64,000 bases of DNA. Origin: Callaeas wilsoni (Eukaryota; Chordata; Aves; Passeriformes; Callaeidae). The stretch is from assembly GCA_013398955.1 (NCBI GenBank), contig VWPU01011837.1, positions 62,001 to 126,000 on the forward strand, read 5' to 3'. Below are positions 35,001 to 48,191 of this stretch, one piece after another; the stretch's first letter is position 1; each line of letters begins with the position of its first letter. Both the position numbers and the translations under genes were made by a program. The notes beneath the pieces are model-generated. The model was not told where the DNA came from and searched no databases. It saw nothing but the letters and a program-made list of their open reading frames with translations.

Positions 35001-36520
35001 GGAGTAATTTGCTTTTCTTCTACAGTTTAAAATCATATCATGCTATCAAGTACCTGGGTGTAATTCCATATGGTTTCTGAAGTAATATTGTCTGCATCAT
35101 CATGCTAAATCCTATGCATATAAAGGTAATAAAAGATAAACCTTTTTTGTCAGGTATTCTATGTTAATAGACACAAAAAGTGCAAGAAACTTGATCTATC
35201 AACCTACACATCTAAAGAACTTCTGTGTCAAAATTAAGTTGTGATTACAGTATAAGGAAGAAATATAGATAATTCTACCAAATTGTGCATTTTGATTCTC
35301 TTTAAGAAGTAAGTATCTGCAGTCTACACAACATTATATCTGTGGCCATATCTGCATTGACAGTTTATACACCCACATCCCCTCTGAATCCACTTAAAAG
35401 CAAATTTTACCAGGAAAGTTGATAAAAGGTTCTGAAGAAAGGAATGTTGCAAAGACCATCAAGACCACAATGGAATTAATTTAAATAACCACAGACATCT
35501 ACATTTGAGGAAGATTCCTTTCACAGACTTTGAAGATTAACAGGTATCTCTGGGATATGTTTCATTTGATCCCAAAGTTAACATCTAAACAAAAAACATA
35601 TGTTGTCCTAGAAGTACTTGTAATAATAATATTGTTATTGAATGACTGTATTAAAGTTTTGTATAGTTTTAATTCTTTTTATTTTAATTATTTGTATTTA
35701 ACTTATTAATGAAAAGGATGCTAAAAGCTCACCTTGTTGGGCTAAAAGTGTAGCAGAAGCTGAGGAAATTTTGGTGAAGGAAGGGAATAACTCATGAACA
35801 TTCCTGGAGAATTAATCTTTTCTGTTCTTCTCTTCACAGAGAAATTCTGTAGCTCCACTCTGGTTTGTGTGGTTTCTCATGCTGGAGAAAGACACACTTT
35901 TAAAGACAGACTGAAAAAAGGTAGAATTCAGTCAGAGCAAGGAGAAGAGAATACTAAATGCTAAATTGTGGAAGAGAAGGCAAACTCTGTTATTAGATAA
36001 AAGCTGAATTTGTGGAGATGAACAGCGGCCCCTTGGTGTTCATCAGAAAGAAAAATAAGAGGGAACAGAGAGGTGGAGAGAAGTGTAAAAGTTAAGCATT
36101 GTCAGGAGGAAACTCTGATTATTATCTCTCTGTCAAGCACTCCCAAGGTTTCTAAAAATTTCAGTGGTAAAAATATTTCTGGACATATTTGATAAGCATC
36201 GATGGATGTGCCCATGCAAGTAATCTCAGAAAAGGGGAAGTAATGTTGATTACAGGATGAGATGGAAAGAAATAAAAATAAAAGAGTTGCTTGTCACATC
36301 CAGGAAGGTTGTGGCTCAGTCACAGAAGGAACTCAACTTCTGCACACAAAGCCAGGATTTCCTTTCACCTTCTCTTAAAAATAATTTCATTATGGGGATC
36401 TGCATGATGCAGATCTCAACCCGTATGCTGAACATCCACCAGAAGGGTGTGAGCATCCTCTCTGGATATGTGCTCAGCATCAAGTGTACAGAAAGCTGAA
36501 CAAGCTTGGATTATTTGCGA
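32013..36520. other. Intergenic, nothing recognised
   Basis: Unique AT-rich DNA. A 105-codon plus frame at 34619-34936 has a hydrophobic start but no known family pattern or conservation evidence. Confidence 0.5.
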
Positions 36521-36832
36521 GAATCACAGAATCACAGAATTGATGTGATTTAAGTTGGAAAAGACCCCTCAAATCATCGACCAGCACTGCCAAGGCTACC
36601 ACTAAACCATGGCCCTCAGTGCCACACCTACACTTCTTTTAAATACCTCTAGGGATGGTGACCCCACAGCTTCTCTGGGCAGCCTGTTCCAATGCCTGAC
36701 CACCCTTTCAATGAAGAAGTTTGTCCTAATAGCCAGCCTTAACCTCTCCTGGCACTACTTGAAACCACGTACACTTGTCCTGTTGCTGGTTACTTGGGAG
36801 AAGAAAGCAACCCCCTCATGGCTGTAAAGGAA
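36521..36832 (-). mobile_element. CR1 LINE 3' fragment
   Basis: The antisense copy starts 'gaatcacagaatcacagaat'. It contains 'taccactaaaccatggccct', 'cagcctgttccaatgcctga' and 'cctgttgctggttacttggg'. Confidence 0.9.
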
Positions 36833-38307
36833 GGAACAAATGTCTCCATTCACAGAGCCATGTGCTCCCACTGCCTGGGAACGAGGGTATCTTGGATTGC
36901 ACACCAGACTGCACTGCTCTGTGCCATCTCTGGCTGACACTTGCTGCTCTGTGCTATTTGGGTGACAACTTGCAAGGTGGGATCTCCAAATGCTCAGGGA
37001 AGTTGGAAGTGCAGGCGTGTAGGAGACGATTTTGTTGCTGAAACATGGACGTCTGTTGCCAATTTTGCTGTAGCATATTTGAGACATATGCACGGTACTA
37101 ACAGGTATTACACAGCACTTATGGGAGACTCCCCTTCTGGAGTGTCAGATGGAGACAAGGTAGGACACCCTGCAGTACTTAAAATAACCCTAAATGTCTA
37201 CATGGAGGCAAATTAATCACATCCCCGTTATTTCATGTGTGATAAATCAAATTGCCTGGCCTCAGCCATGCTTCCAGCTCTGAGGATTTACCAGGCATTG
37301 TCTGTCAATTGCTTCCTTTTTCTGTTTGAGTGTATCCAGGAGCTAGTTGTTCTGGTGTTTTTGCCTGCCTTCCTCTTTTTTGGGGGTACATGTTACTAAA
37401 CACCAAAGTTTGGGCAGCTGAATATAGCCCACTATCTGATTCAGACACTTTCCTCCAAATTTGATTTCATTTGTCTCACCTTCAGTGCCTGGCACTGTCT
37501 CGAGATGCTGTAAAATATTCTGCCTCAACATTAGCTACTGGTTCAGAAGGTTCGAGCTTCCCATTGATGTTTTGTAATATCTGACAGCCCTGGGTGGCTG
37601 TCTCGGATTTGTCAGGGCATCTCAGACAGCCAAGAATAGTTCTCAGGGACAGGAACGGACACTCAGCTGTCTAAGTGGTAGCCATTTAGTCCACTTTAGG
37701 GCTCAATGAACAAAAAATTCAGACACTTCTATCAAATTTATATTCAACATGTTTTTTCTCAATCTTAGAAAAGTGTGAACCACACACTACAGGTGCCTAT
37801 ACCTCTGCAGTGACAGGGACTGAGCCTATGGCAGGATTCAAATTCACACACCTAATTGTAGATGCCTACGCTTGAGGAACATGTCCTGACTCCTGTAACC
37901 CCTGGCAGGAAAATTCAGTTTTCTACAGGCATCCAGAGACATTAGGAATACCTTTGAATATTAGACATACTCATGTGGTCCATATTTTTTGTTTAGATTC
38001 ATAGGTTACACTGTAAGAGTCCTGCAGCCCAGTGGATCTAAAATTTCTCTCTCAGAGTCAAAAAGAAATCAAAGAGTTTGTGTCATTTGTGTACTCCATC
38101 TCAGATGCTCTTTTGGTGAGCTCTTGAACAAAGAAGGCTTTTCAGGATCTGATCTCAGAATGGATCCAGCTGGGATGCTTCCTTTTGTTTCCCTGAGTAC
38201 TGCATTGTGTTTGGAGGGAGGATTCAGCTGGTGCTGTAGGAGAAGACAACATTCTTTTGTTATGGTACGGGCCCAGAGTGGCTATTTCACTCAGAGGGTC
38301 TGGGATG

Positions 38308-38389
38308 ACCCTGCTTGATCAGGGAGGCTGGAGCAGGTGACCCACTGTGCTCCTTTCCAACCCGACCCATTCCGTCTGTGATTCTGTGA
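38308..38389 (+). mobile_element. Short CR1 3' end
   Basis: 'cctgcttgatcagggaggct' followed by 'cctttccaacccgacccatt' and a CTGTGATTCTGTG tail. Confidence 0.7.
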
Positions 38390-41300
38390 AAACCACAAAA
38401 TATGCCTTCTTTGTTTGTAAGATCTCAGACTTATATAGAAGCACTCTCTCCCTTGGGTTTTTGGGGTTTTTTTTTGGTGTGCTTTGTTGTTTTTTCCATG
38501 CTTGGACACGAGCAGTAGCCAGTGATGGCTGTTTCTCTGTGTGCGTGTGTGTGTTTGTGAGCCCAATGCCATATTTGAAGTCTTTCACCTCATGCTTGTC
38601 TGACAGCTGACCAAGTACTGAAAGTGTCTGTCACAGACAGATTTTCAGTGCAGTTCACAGCTCACATAACAGAGGGAGAGGGGAGGGGAAAGACAGTTCA
38701 CAAAATGTATGAGGAAACGTGTCGGGAAGATGCAGGATCTCTGCGCAGACAGAGTGTCTTTTGTCTCTCGGGCAGAATGACTCCCTGGCTCAAAGCCCGC
38801 CGTGAAGCAAATTACAGAGCACATTCATTATGCCCTAATGTTGCTACATAACAGTATATTTGGGAATTAAATTATAGACAAAGGTGTGCTCTTTCACTAT
38901 TAATTTTTTTGTAATCTCACTTGCCGCTGCCTCACCACTCAATAGGTTCTTTGTACTCACCAGATCTGCACATGCAGCCCAAAATTACCTTGCTCTAAAT
39001 AAGTTACAGTTGCACTAAACATGTTTCTTCATATTAGTTTTCACTCCATTTATAAAAGAACAAGGGTTTATTACTGATCAGAATCATGCAAAGCAGATGG
39101 TATTTTTCTTTTTTATACCAAAGGATAACATAACCATATTTAGGTATGAATGGTGAGATAATTTTTTAACAAAGTTTTCATATGTTAAAGCCTGGTGTCT
39201 GCTCTAAGATAATCATATAGATGTCCTGTAGTGATTCGACTGAAAAAGACATCAGTGGAGCAGGATTTAACCCACCTGGACAACTAAAGACCAGACCTAT
39301 TGCTTTCTGGAAATGCTTTCATTGCTACATTGATGGCAGAGATCTTGGGCACAGATGTCTGTCTTACTTCTTTACTGAAGTAAAAAACCATAATTTCTTC
39401 TGAACACTCAAAATTTCGATCTTCAAATGAAATAATTTCCTACTACTTAGGTTTGGGGAGGGTTTGTTTGTTTGTATTTTGTTTGTTTTTGTTAAAACCA
39501 GACGAAACTCCTTTTTATAAAAAAATTCCTGAGTAATTAATTAAAACTTTTAACAAGGTTATGAAATAATCTGTAAATAGAGAAACAAAGAAAAACTACA
39601 TTCATATTAAATAGTCATGTCAACTATTTTAATAACTATTTACAGGTGGAATGAAACACTTTCACCATTTTGCTAATCACTGTTTGTACCATTTCCATGC
39701 CAGTCTTGCCAACACTGATAAATGTCCTATTTTCTTCTGAAGTTCTCGACACTTTCTGCACTTAAGTAGTTGTACAACCTTGTGTCATTCAGCTGCAATG
39801 TAGCAGTGACTTATTTTTGGAAGCAGTGGGTCTGCTCAGAAATACTTCATTGTTTCAGTAAGATCAATCTCCATGAGCATTGATATGTCAAGGGGAACTC
39901 ACTTGGTGTTACAACTTTTCCAGATGACTGATTTCTTGAATACACAGCAAAATCTCAGGAATTGCCATTGATTCTGCATTGATGAACACATCATCTCTGC
40001 TTCTTGCAGGTATGCAGCTATACATAAAAAAAAAACCACAAGGGAAAGATGTTGTAAATTGAGGTGGGACAAAGAAGTGTGGTGAAAAAAAGATCCCATC
40101 TCATGGTTTATGTATTGTGTGAAGCTTATGAGAAAGGAAAATGAGACCTTCATCAGCATTAACGTTGTGGAAGACAGTAATTACCTACACTGATAAGGGA
40201 AAGGTTCAGTAACAGCAGAAATACGCTGGTTATATATTGGTCATATATTCGTTTTCCTGAGGAAAATAGACCACCATGACCATCACAGGGATCACAGGGA
40301 TTGATATGGAGGATTTGGGTCATTCTGCCTTTTTTTAATCCCCCTCTTTCTCCCAGATATCTTGAGGAGGGATTGATTAACTTGATTCTCTTGCTATCTA
40401 GAGATGTTCACAGAGGATGAGAGCTTCTGCTTTTGTTTGTTTGTTGTTGTTTTTTTTTTAAACTTTATCTGCTTGAATAACTCCTGCATTTCTTCTCAAT
40501 GCTTTCTGTTTTTCATTTTTTCTGACTTTCTTACTGCTAGTCTGAAACAGCTTTAGTTACCCAGGATAACCTATTTGGCAGTGCCTGTTGGGGGCACACA
40601 TATGGTCCATGATGGAAACCTCAGGTTTACGTTCTTGAAAATTTCCATACCCTGCTAACTTTTCAAGCTGTCCCCACCTCTGTTCTATGTAAATGCATGT
40701 CCTAAATCTTGTCATTTCCAGATCAATGGAGCAACTGTCTTAGTGAAAATCCTCTTTGCCAGTTGTTAAAGTGTGCAGCTGACTTAAAGCAGAGAAGCTG
40801 GTTTTCTGGGGACTGCTCAAATCATAATGTTAAATATTCCTTGCCGAATAGGTTCACATTGACTATGCTGCAGGCAATTAATATGAGTTTCCCAAATGAC
40901 AGCCATTTTCTCTTGGTAGTTTCTTTTTTTTGTTTGTTTGTGTTTGTCTCAGGAACAATTTCACATGGGCAGACTAAGACAGGTTGCTATTGTGAATCTG
41001 CTGCAATGCTTCCAGGTATTCATTACACTGTTTGCATTGCTGAGTGCTGTGAGGGGAAGGTATCAAATCTCAGGGATTATGCTCTGCTGAAGCTGATTAA
41101 ACACTTCCTCCAGTTTGAAGAGTTATGACAAATGAAAACCTCTTACACACAAACCCAAGTTATCCAGGTTGTCTGTTAATGAAACAGATGTCAATTTGCT
41201 TAAATGCCAGGCTTCCTTTTTTTTCCTGTTCTTTAAGTCCTTGAATTTCTGCCTGAGCAAAAGTTAGGAGTGTGCTCCTGTGCAACATTTGTCTATGTGG

Positions 41301-44300
41301 TACAAAAATTCCTTAATTTGACTCCTCCAGAATTAAAAAGAGGATATTTTTTATGCATATTTAAATAAATTTTTGCAGAAATTGGATCACATTCCTTTGC
41401 TCTGGTTTTCATCTGATTCATCATTACTCCATTGAAATGCAAGTATACAGTTGTTCAGCAGAGGGTAGAATTCCTCTGACCTAACTTAATCTTCTCACAT
41501 TAAATCTCCAATCTAACAGGTCCTGTAGGCTCCCCATGTAGTAGATGAAGAGAGATGGACAACTGCAAGAGGGCTCTACATCACTTCTTTGCAGATGTCT
41601 GAAAAGTAGGATAAAACATTCTCTGCGGTAGATTCTTTTATCCAGGGAAAATGGAAAGGCTACACTGGATCATCTCCTTAAAGTTTAGAAATCTGCAGTT
41701 AGGCAAGATATCTTGAATTTTCTTTAGGTGTTCAGAAACCTGGAAAACAAGACATTGCAGATTCTCTGAGAACTCAATGGTGATGAAAAGCTGGAAGCAA
41801 CTTTGTAATAGTAGCATCTTTCTTGAGTTTTCTCAAGTGGTGTCAAGGCAAATAACACTGAGAAAAAAACAGGATTATGAGGGTCTAGCTATTTCAGTAA
41901 GGAATTTGATTGTCATAGAAAGAGACTCAAAGGAGACATATTTCTAGCTAATAGGTAGCAAGACTTAATAGAAAAGAAAGGCCAGCTGGAAGATTATAAT
42001 ATAGCCATAGTGTAATTATAGAGTATAGCAGATATAGTTAGTTTTTTTAGATTTGGAAATGAGTTTTTAATACAGATAATTTGCATTGTACCACAAGAAC
42101 TAACCTCCTCTATGCCAATTGCATAACACTCTTAAAGCAAGGGTTTTTCTATCAAGGATGCACTTACAGGAGCCAGTACAGTGTTTTCAGACATACGTGT
42201 GGTTTTACTTCACAAAGTTCTGTTCTGACAAGATAACTGGCAAAATATCTGCACCTGCTCCACTGAAATTGGCTCATTTGGCACTGCTTTTGTAGTAGTT
42301 TGACACTGCTTTTGTACCAGTGGTGTAAGCCCACAGGAGCCATCACATTTGGGCGGTGGGAAGCCATTGCACTCCCAGGTATATAATTTACCACTTACCA
42401 CTTTTATTCCTTAAATAGATATAAACTCACATATCTTCTGAATTTAAAAGGCCATAACAGTTCATCCCATCTTTGCTGACGTGTCAAGTAGTTCTTTATG
42501 CACTGAATATGAACACATTTGCTGATACGAACACGTGTTTTTTAAAGCAAACAGAAAGTCAAATCCCCTTCCCTGGACCCAATCCTAATAGATTAGCCAG
42601 CTCAACACTGCTAAAGCCACATCAAATATCCACAAAAATTCCTGTAAACTCTTCACTTACTGCTTAGTCCATTGTTGCAAACATGAGGATAGTTTCTGCA
42701 GAGGGTCCTTTTGAGGGCAAGGTGTGTAAACACAGCTCACTAGTTACCCTTTGAAATTTTGAAGTGATGTAGAATGGAACAAAATCTTTTCTTCATATCT
42801 GTTCCAAAGAAGACGAGGAATCATCTTCTCTGGTGCTGCAGCTGTAACCCAAAAAGAGAAACTAATGATCTAGTACTTATCTAATTTTCAGTCAGCTGAA
42901 TGCTAACTTCCATAAAGTGTTGGGAGTGGAAGAGAAATGCTGGTCTCACTCATTTCCATGCCTCATCTGTTGTAGGGAGAGCTTAACCATAGAAAATTCA
43001 TCAAGTTCTGAAAGCGAGTGCAGGTACTAACAGTACTTAGCAGCACACAGCTGTTGCAAAGTCATAAAGGTTTGGCACAGAGAAAGGTTTTTTCTCCCAA
43101 TGCAGGATAATTTTTGTAGTTCAAACGATACCTAGGATTGATTTCTCAGTACTGTCCTGGGTGTTGTTAGTCCATTAAACATGACGGTTTGAGTTTCACC
43201 AAAGCAGTCCTGGACTGAAGATGATTGTGAGGTGTGTCCTCTTGCAACTAAGGATTTTTAGCCATATGAAAAATATAGATGATACATATTATGAGAGTTT
43301 TCTCGCTTTTGTCAAGGAAAATTTCTGAAACTATCGAGACCTCTCCAGAATTAAAGAGCATGGCATACAAATGCTACAGAACAAGTGTTTCAAAGTAACA
43401 TTTTGGATACATCTCAATGGCTCTTATCAGTATTAAGCTGATCAGTCTTGCATGCCGAAATGTACCTTACACACTTTGACTCTGCTCCAGCACAGCAGAT
43501 AATTCAGAATTCTTGTACTTTTGGAAATAATGTTGTTACACTTCTGCTCCTCTTTTCCTCACATGCAAAAGAATGCCAAGAATCTGAGACCACTTAGGGA
43601 GTACTTCAGGAAAACAAAGAAACATTTGTATTGCCTTGCATATTTAAAACTACAAAAGAAAGTGCACTTCTCTGCCTAAGGTTTAACATTCTTTGCAGCA
43701 GCATCATTTCATACATTAAGAAAATAAGAGACAACAAACAGTGTTAATTCAAACAATCAAAAAAAACACTGAAGGGATTTTGTCTCGTTCAGTGGCTTTA
43801 CCTAAAGTTGAATATGGAAGCTGCTATTTTTGATACCTGCTGAGAACTGAGTCTAAATCCCTAGAACCTGTTGAATTTCTAAGCCCACAAGTGTGAACAG
43901 ACAGTTCTTGTCTGCGGAACAAGTGCTTAAAATTTCTTATATCCCTCATGGAAACTGCATTCCTCTGGATCTATAAAACTGGCCACGTAATCAGGTTTCT
44001 CGCTAAGGAATTAGATCCCCAAACACAGATATCTAATCTTTGAAAAGAAACATGTTCTCAGTCACTTAGTGTACCAAATGTCTCATGAGATATCATGATA
44101 AACTTTTACCTTTAGCTAGCTGATTGAATTTTTAGTTAATATATACTGACCTAAAGCCACATTCCTCGGTTCCTTGTCAAGCTGGTTGTTGTTTTCAATT
44201 CAGTACTATTTGGGGAACTGCTTATTGAATAAAGAAAACTTCCATAGAAGCACAAATTTCCAGCATTATTGGCTAATTAAAGCTTTGTCTACGCTGGCAG

Positions 44301-45980
44301 CTGGGGACTTTAGGCAATCTCATGCCCATATGCACTAACCATTTTACATTGTAAATCTCTTGGCTGGGTCTTAAGTGACAGTCTTGCCTGATGCTGCAAA
44401 AAATGTTGGCACGAGGCTGATCTGACCCCTTCATACCATGTGCTTTGAAATTATCTGAGCGCGCAATCTGTAAGCACTATAAATCGATCTGCTGCAGTCC
44501 CACAAGTCCTCGTTTCTGACTTCTCGCAGTTCCCGCAAATCCTTTCTTTTCTTTTTGTCACCCATAAGCACAGACGATCTCAGAAAAACACAGACAATTC
44601 ACAGTCGGCTGCCGAAAAAGCTCAATTTCATGCCTTATAAAGAAAACTTCTTCACCTAAATTTTTAGTCAAGTAACATGAAGCAGCAGATCCATGGTTTA
44701 TAATCCTTGGGAATGTGGGGGAAGCAGTCGGGTTCACTGTGGATAATTCAAAATTAGTCATAAGTATCAGACAAGATTTCCCTTGTGCATCATGAGGACA
44801 GTGCTTCAAGGCAGCTCATGGCAGATGCAAAACATTTAACGGGATAAAATAAATTTACCTTAGAAACTTGTTTTATGCACAGATTTTTCCAAGGCTTTTT
44901 GCAAGGATCTTTCTTTTGTTACATGAGCACCCAAGAGCAAATGTGCATGTGCAATACATATTGAAGAAAATTATTTTCAGGCTAATAGCCTTGAAAACTC
45001 AAGGAATACTAGAATTCCTCAGACCACTCAGAAATCAGCTTGGCTTTAATGAGTCCAAAACAGGTTGGGGTTTTTTGGGGGTTTTTTTGCCATTCTTGAC
45101 ATTTTGTTCCGTAGCTAAGAGTAGTTTCAGTCCTTGCTCTCTGCAGTTCCTTCCGTATTTTTTTCCTCCAGATTTTCTGCATTTCTCACTACCATAACTA
45201 CTACTTATTCTTCTGACAAAAAGGACAAATGGTGATTTATAACCTCTGCCTTCCTGACTCTTTCAGCTCCACAGCATCGTGCATACATATGTAGTATATC
45301 CAGCCTAAATGTTGCTTAAATTGGAGTTATAGCTTAGATTTTTTCAAGAAGTCTTCCTTTTCTTAGGCAGAAATAGGGGTGCTCACACTGGGGGAGGTAG
45401 ATAATTACACTAAGAGAACAGCATCCCTTTAAGGAGGGACTGAATTTCCAGCTGGAAGAGGGAAGCAGGTGGAATAATCAGACTGGATCTTCTCTGCAGA
45501 GGCTTCAGTGTGAGCAGCCTTAAAGGTGGCCTGGTTAGAAAGGGAAAACTACTGAGCAGAAGAAAACATCTGCTGGGAAATACTGGCAGAGATATTTCCA
45601 GCCAGCCTGGCAGGTGTGAGCCTGGGAACTAAACTTTCATGCTACAAACACCCTTGACAACTGCATCTGGCCTCCTTAAAGTCCGACTGGGGTTCCCAGA
45701 AGCCAGAGACATCCTGAGATACCATTGATAACCAGAAAAGATTTTAACAGGCAATTATCAGCTGAAAAAGTGGAAACAGTCAGGGAAAATAAACATGGTC
45801 TGAAAGAACCAAACCTATAATCATCTATTGGCTGGTTCAAGTGAAAAATCAAAATTAAAAACAACCATTGGCTCCTTGAAGTCGTGATGTCCTGGGCCTT
45901 CTTATGTCTCTATGATAGAAAAAGGACTTAATTGTTATCCAAATTTGAGCGTGTTTTGGGGAACTTTTTGTTCTGTATGC

Positions 45981-46106
45981 CTTTCCTTCTTTTTCCTTTT
46001 TCCTTTTTCCTTTCCTTCTCCTTCTCCTTCTCCTCCTCCTTCTCCTTCTCATTCTCCTTCTCCTTCTCCTTCTCCTCTCCTCTCCTCTCCTCTCCCCCTT
46101 CCTCTT
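45981..46106. repeat. Polypyrimidine tract of 126 bp
   Basis: Almost only C and T on the plus strand, moving from (TTTTCC)n to (CTTCTC)n to (TCTCC)n. The mirror symmetry of such tracts allows triplex (H-DNA) formation. The arginine-rich open frame on the minus strand is a by-product. Confidence 0.95.
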
Positions 46107-46316
46107 GTGAGAGCCTGTATTCTCAACAGGGATATCTGTTGAATTCCAGACTCCAGGAGACTCAGTCCATTATCTTATTGATCCCTCTTTGGTTACCCTT
46201 TTGAGATCAATTTTAGAAATGGTTCTATAATTCAAAGAGTGTTACAATATTATAAATATTATGCATCAGTACAAGGAAAATGAGTAACCATGTAATTTGG
46301 TGGTTTGGAAGACAAA

Positions 46317-46434
46317 GAATCTTAGAACAATTGGGGTTGGAAAGGACCTCTGGAGGTCACTTTGTCCACCTGCCCTGCTCAAGCAGAACTATCCAAAGCC
46401 AGTTTCCCAGATGGCCAGATGGCCTTTGAATATC
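46317..46434 (-). mobile_element. CR1 3' fragment
   Basis: 'gaatcttagaacaattgggg', then 'ttggaaaggacctctggagg', 'cctgctcaagcagaactatc' and 'gatggcctttgaatatc'. Confidence 0.75.
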
Positions 46435-48022
46435 ACCGGGTCACGGTTCCTGGTGCGAGCCTGGGAGAGATGTTTGCCAGCAATACTGGAAATTTTCCAT
46501 GTCTGCAACAAGTGTTTCTGGTGGCCACATGTTGGGTGTCCTCAAGAGACCTCTAAGGAAACACCTCAGCTGTCTGGGGGGTACCTAAAATTTGAATTTT
46601 ATACCTATGTGAGATAGATGAGATCCAGCAAGCGGTTAGATGACCACAGGTAGTAGACTCATCTCTGAAGAGAAAAAAAACCCCATTTTTGAATTCCCTG
46701 CAGTGTTTCAAGTTGAATCACCTGGAGAACTCCCATAAAACCCTCGCACAAAGGCATATAATTAATGCATCAAAGAGTGTGACTTTATTGAATAATTAAT
46801 AAGAAAACATATGCAAATGCAGGAAGGGATTACCTAAATCTTGGCGATATTTTTTGACTGTGGATCACATTCTGAAATGATCCAGTCAAATGTTACAGTG
46901 GTTTTTTTAGGCAGCCAGCAGAGTGACGGAAATCTCCTGTTTGCACTTCCTTCCGTATGAACAGGGAGGTGAAGGAAAGATGACAAAATTTGAACTCAAC
47001 CATATCAAATGAGTCTTCAGATATTTCACAGTTTCTTATATTTTTTAATATAGTCTGGTCTCTGATGTAAATTAATATCAAATTCTACTCCTAAATTGAT
47101 AGATACGGCTTTTCCAACACAGTGTATGATAACATACAGTTTACCCCATAACCAAGGTAAATGTTTCCCGTTGCTTAATGCTCCATTCTTAGAGATGATA
47201 CCAGACATGGGTATTTATAAGCCATAAGATCTCTGACAATATTCCAGAAAACTACTGACTGCTCACAGTATTAAAATATTGCTCCAGTGATATTGGCTAC
47301 TGAAATAATTAATTTCCTTAAGTTGGCACTGAATGCACCAAATGATGATAATACAATATGTGACCTCTCCAATGCTTATAAATATTATAGATGCTTTTGC
47401 AGAAGTTTCAACACTGTGTCAAAATATTTACTTACTTATTGTGGAATTGGGCTTATAATGAGCTAAAGGATCCTGCCTCATTCATCCAAAATAATTGAAG
47501 GGATAATTGAGTGAAAGCAATTTCTCCCAGCCACCTGCATGAGGAGCATTTGTTGAAATTGCCTTTTCTCTGTAACCAATTATCATGTTGGTTACTGACA
47601 GAATCACGTTGAACTTCATTAACCAACAGCTCCTGGATCCTGCAGAACTGAATGTGCTTAATTATAATTGCAGTCTACTGTGCTTATTATTGCAAATGCA
47701 TCCTAACTATAAAAATTAGATTTATTAATTGCAGCTTTAATGCTGAATGAAGCAATAGCACAACTAGATTTTTGTAGCTTGTGTTTGGCATGGATCTTGC
47801 GTGGTTGGACAGGGAAATACTATATCGACAACTGAAGGGTGTTTCTGTCACCTTTGTATTATCTCTCAAAACTGAGAGTGATATTGCTAGTTGACAACTT
47901 TATCTTGCAGCACTTTCACTACTGAACAACAATTTTGGGAGCAGTGGAACTGATGCAGTGGAACTGACTGATGCAGTGGCTGGGATTTAGCTGGCAGATG
48001 AAGACATCTATGTTCAAGTGGA
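46435..48022. other. Intergenic with TAAT-rich candidate conserved block
   Basis: 47.44-47.72 kb is repeat-free and dense in TAATT/ATTA motifs (ataattgaag, caattatcat, ttaattataattgca, ttattgcaaatgcat). It resembles conserved non-coding elements that bind homeodomain and POU factors. The rest shows nothing. Confidence 0.35.
47947..47984. repeat. Short tandem duplication (gcagtggaactgat)
   Basis: The motif gcagtggaactgat occurs twice in a row, the second copy with a 4-bp insertion, followed by a partial third copy (gcagtgg). Confidence 0.7.
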
Positions 48023-48191
48023 ATAGAATAGTTTGGGTTGGAAGAAACCTTTAAAGGTCATCTAGACTATCACTTGTGCCATGGACAGGGACACCTTCTA
48101 CTATCCCAGGTTGCTCCAAGCCTTGTCCAGCCTGGCCTTGGACACTTCCAGGGATGGGGCAGCCACAGCTTCTCTGGGCACCCTGTGCCAA
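48023..48191 (-). mobile_element. CR1 LINE 3' fragment
   Basis: The antisense tail 'agtttgggttggaagaaacc' is followed by 'atggacagggacaccttcta' and 'cttctctgggcaccctgtgc'. Confidence 0.9.

Larger units (their letters stand above)
36833..46316. other. Intergenic; mostly unique DNA
   Basis: Contains one short CR1 (38.3 kb), the polypyrimidine tract (46.0 kb) and an unexplained 139-codon plus frame (40709-41128). A short cysteine-containing minus frame lies at 42.2-42.4 kb. No gene can be supported. Confidence 0.45.

Noticed and set aside
42164..42401. Minus frame with CNGFPPPKCDGSCG and further cysteines
   Set aside because: It looks like a secreted cysteine-rich exon, but I recognise no family, the splice acceptor is poor and no companion exons are seen.
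45855..46052. Arginine-repeat protein on the minus strand
   Set aside because: It is translation of the polypyrimidine tract and is not a gene.
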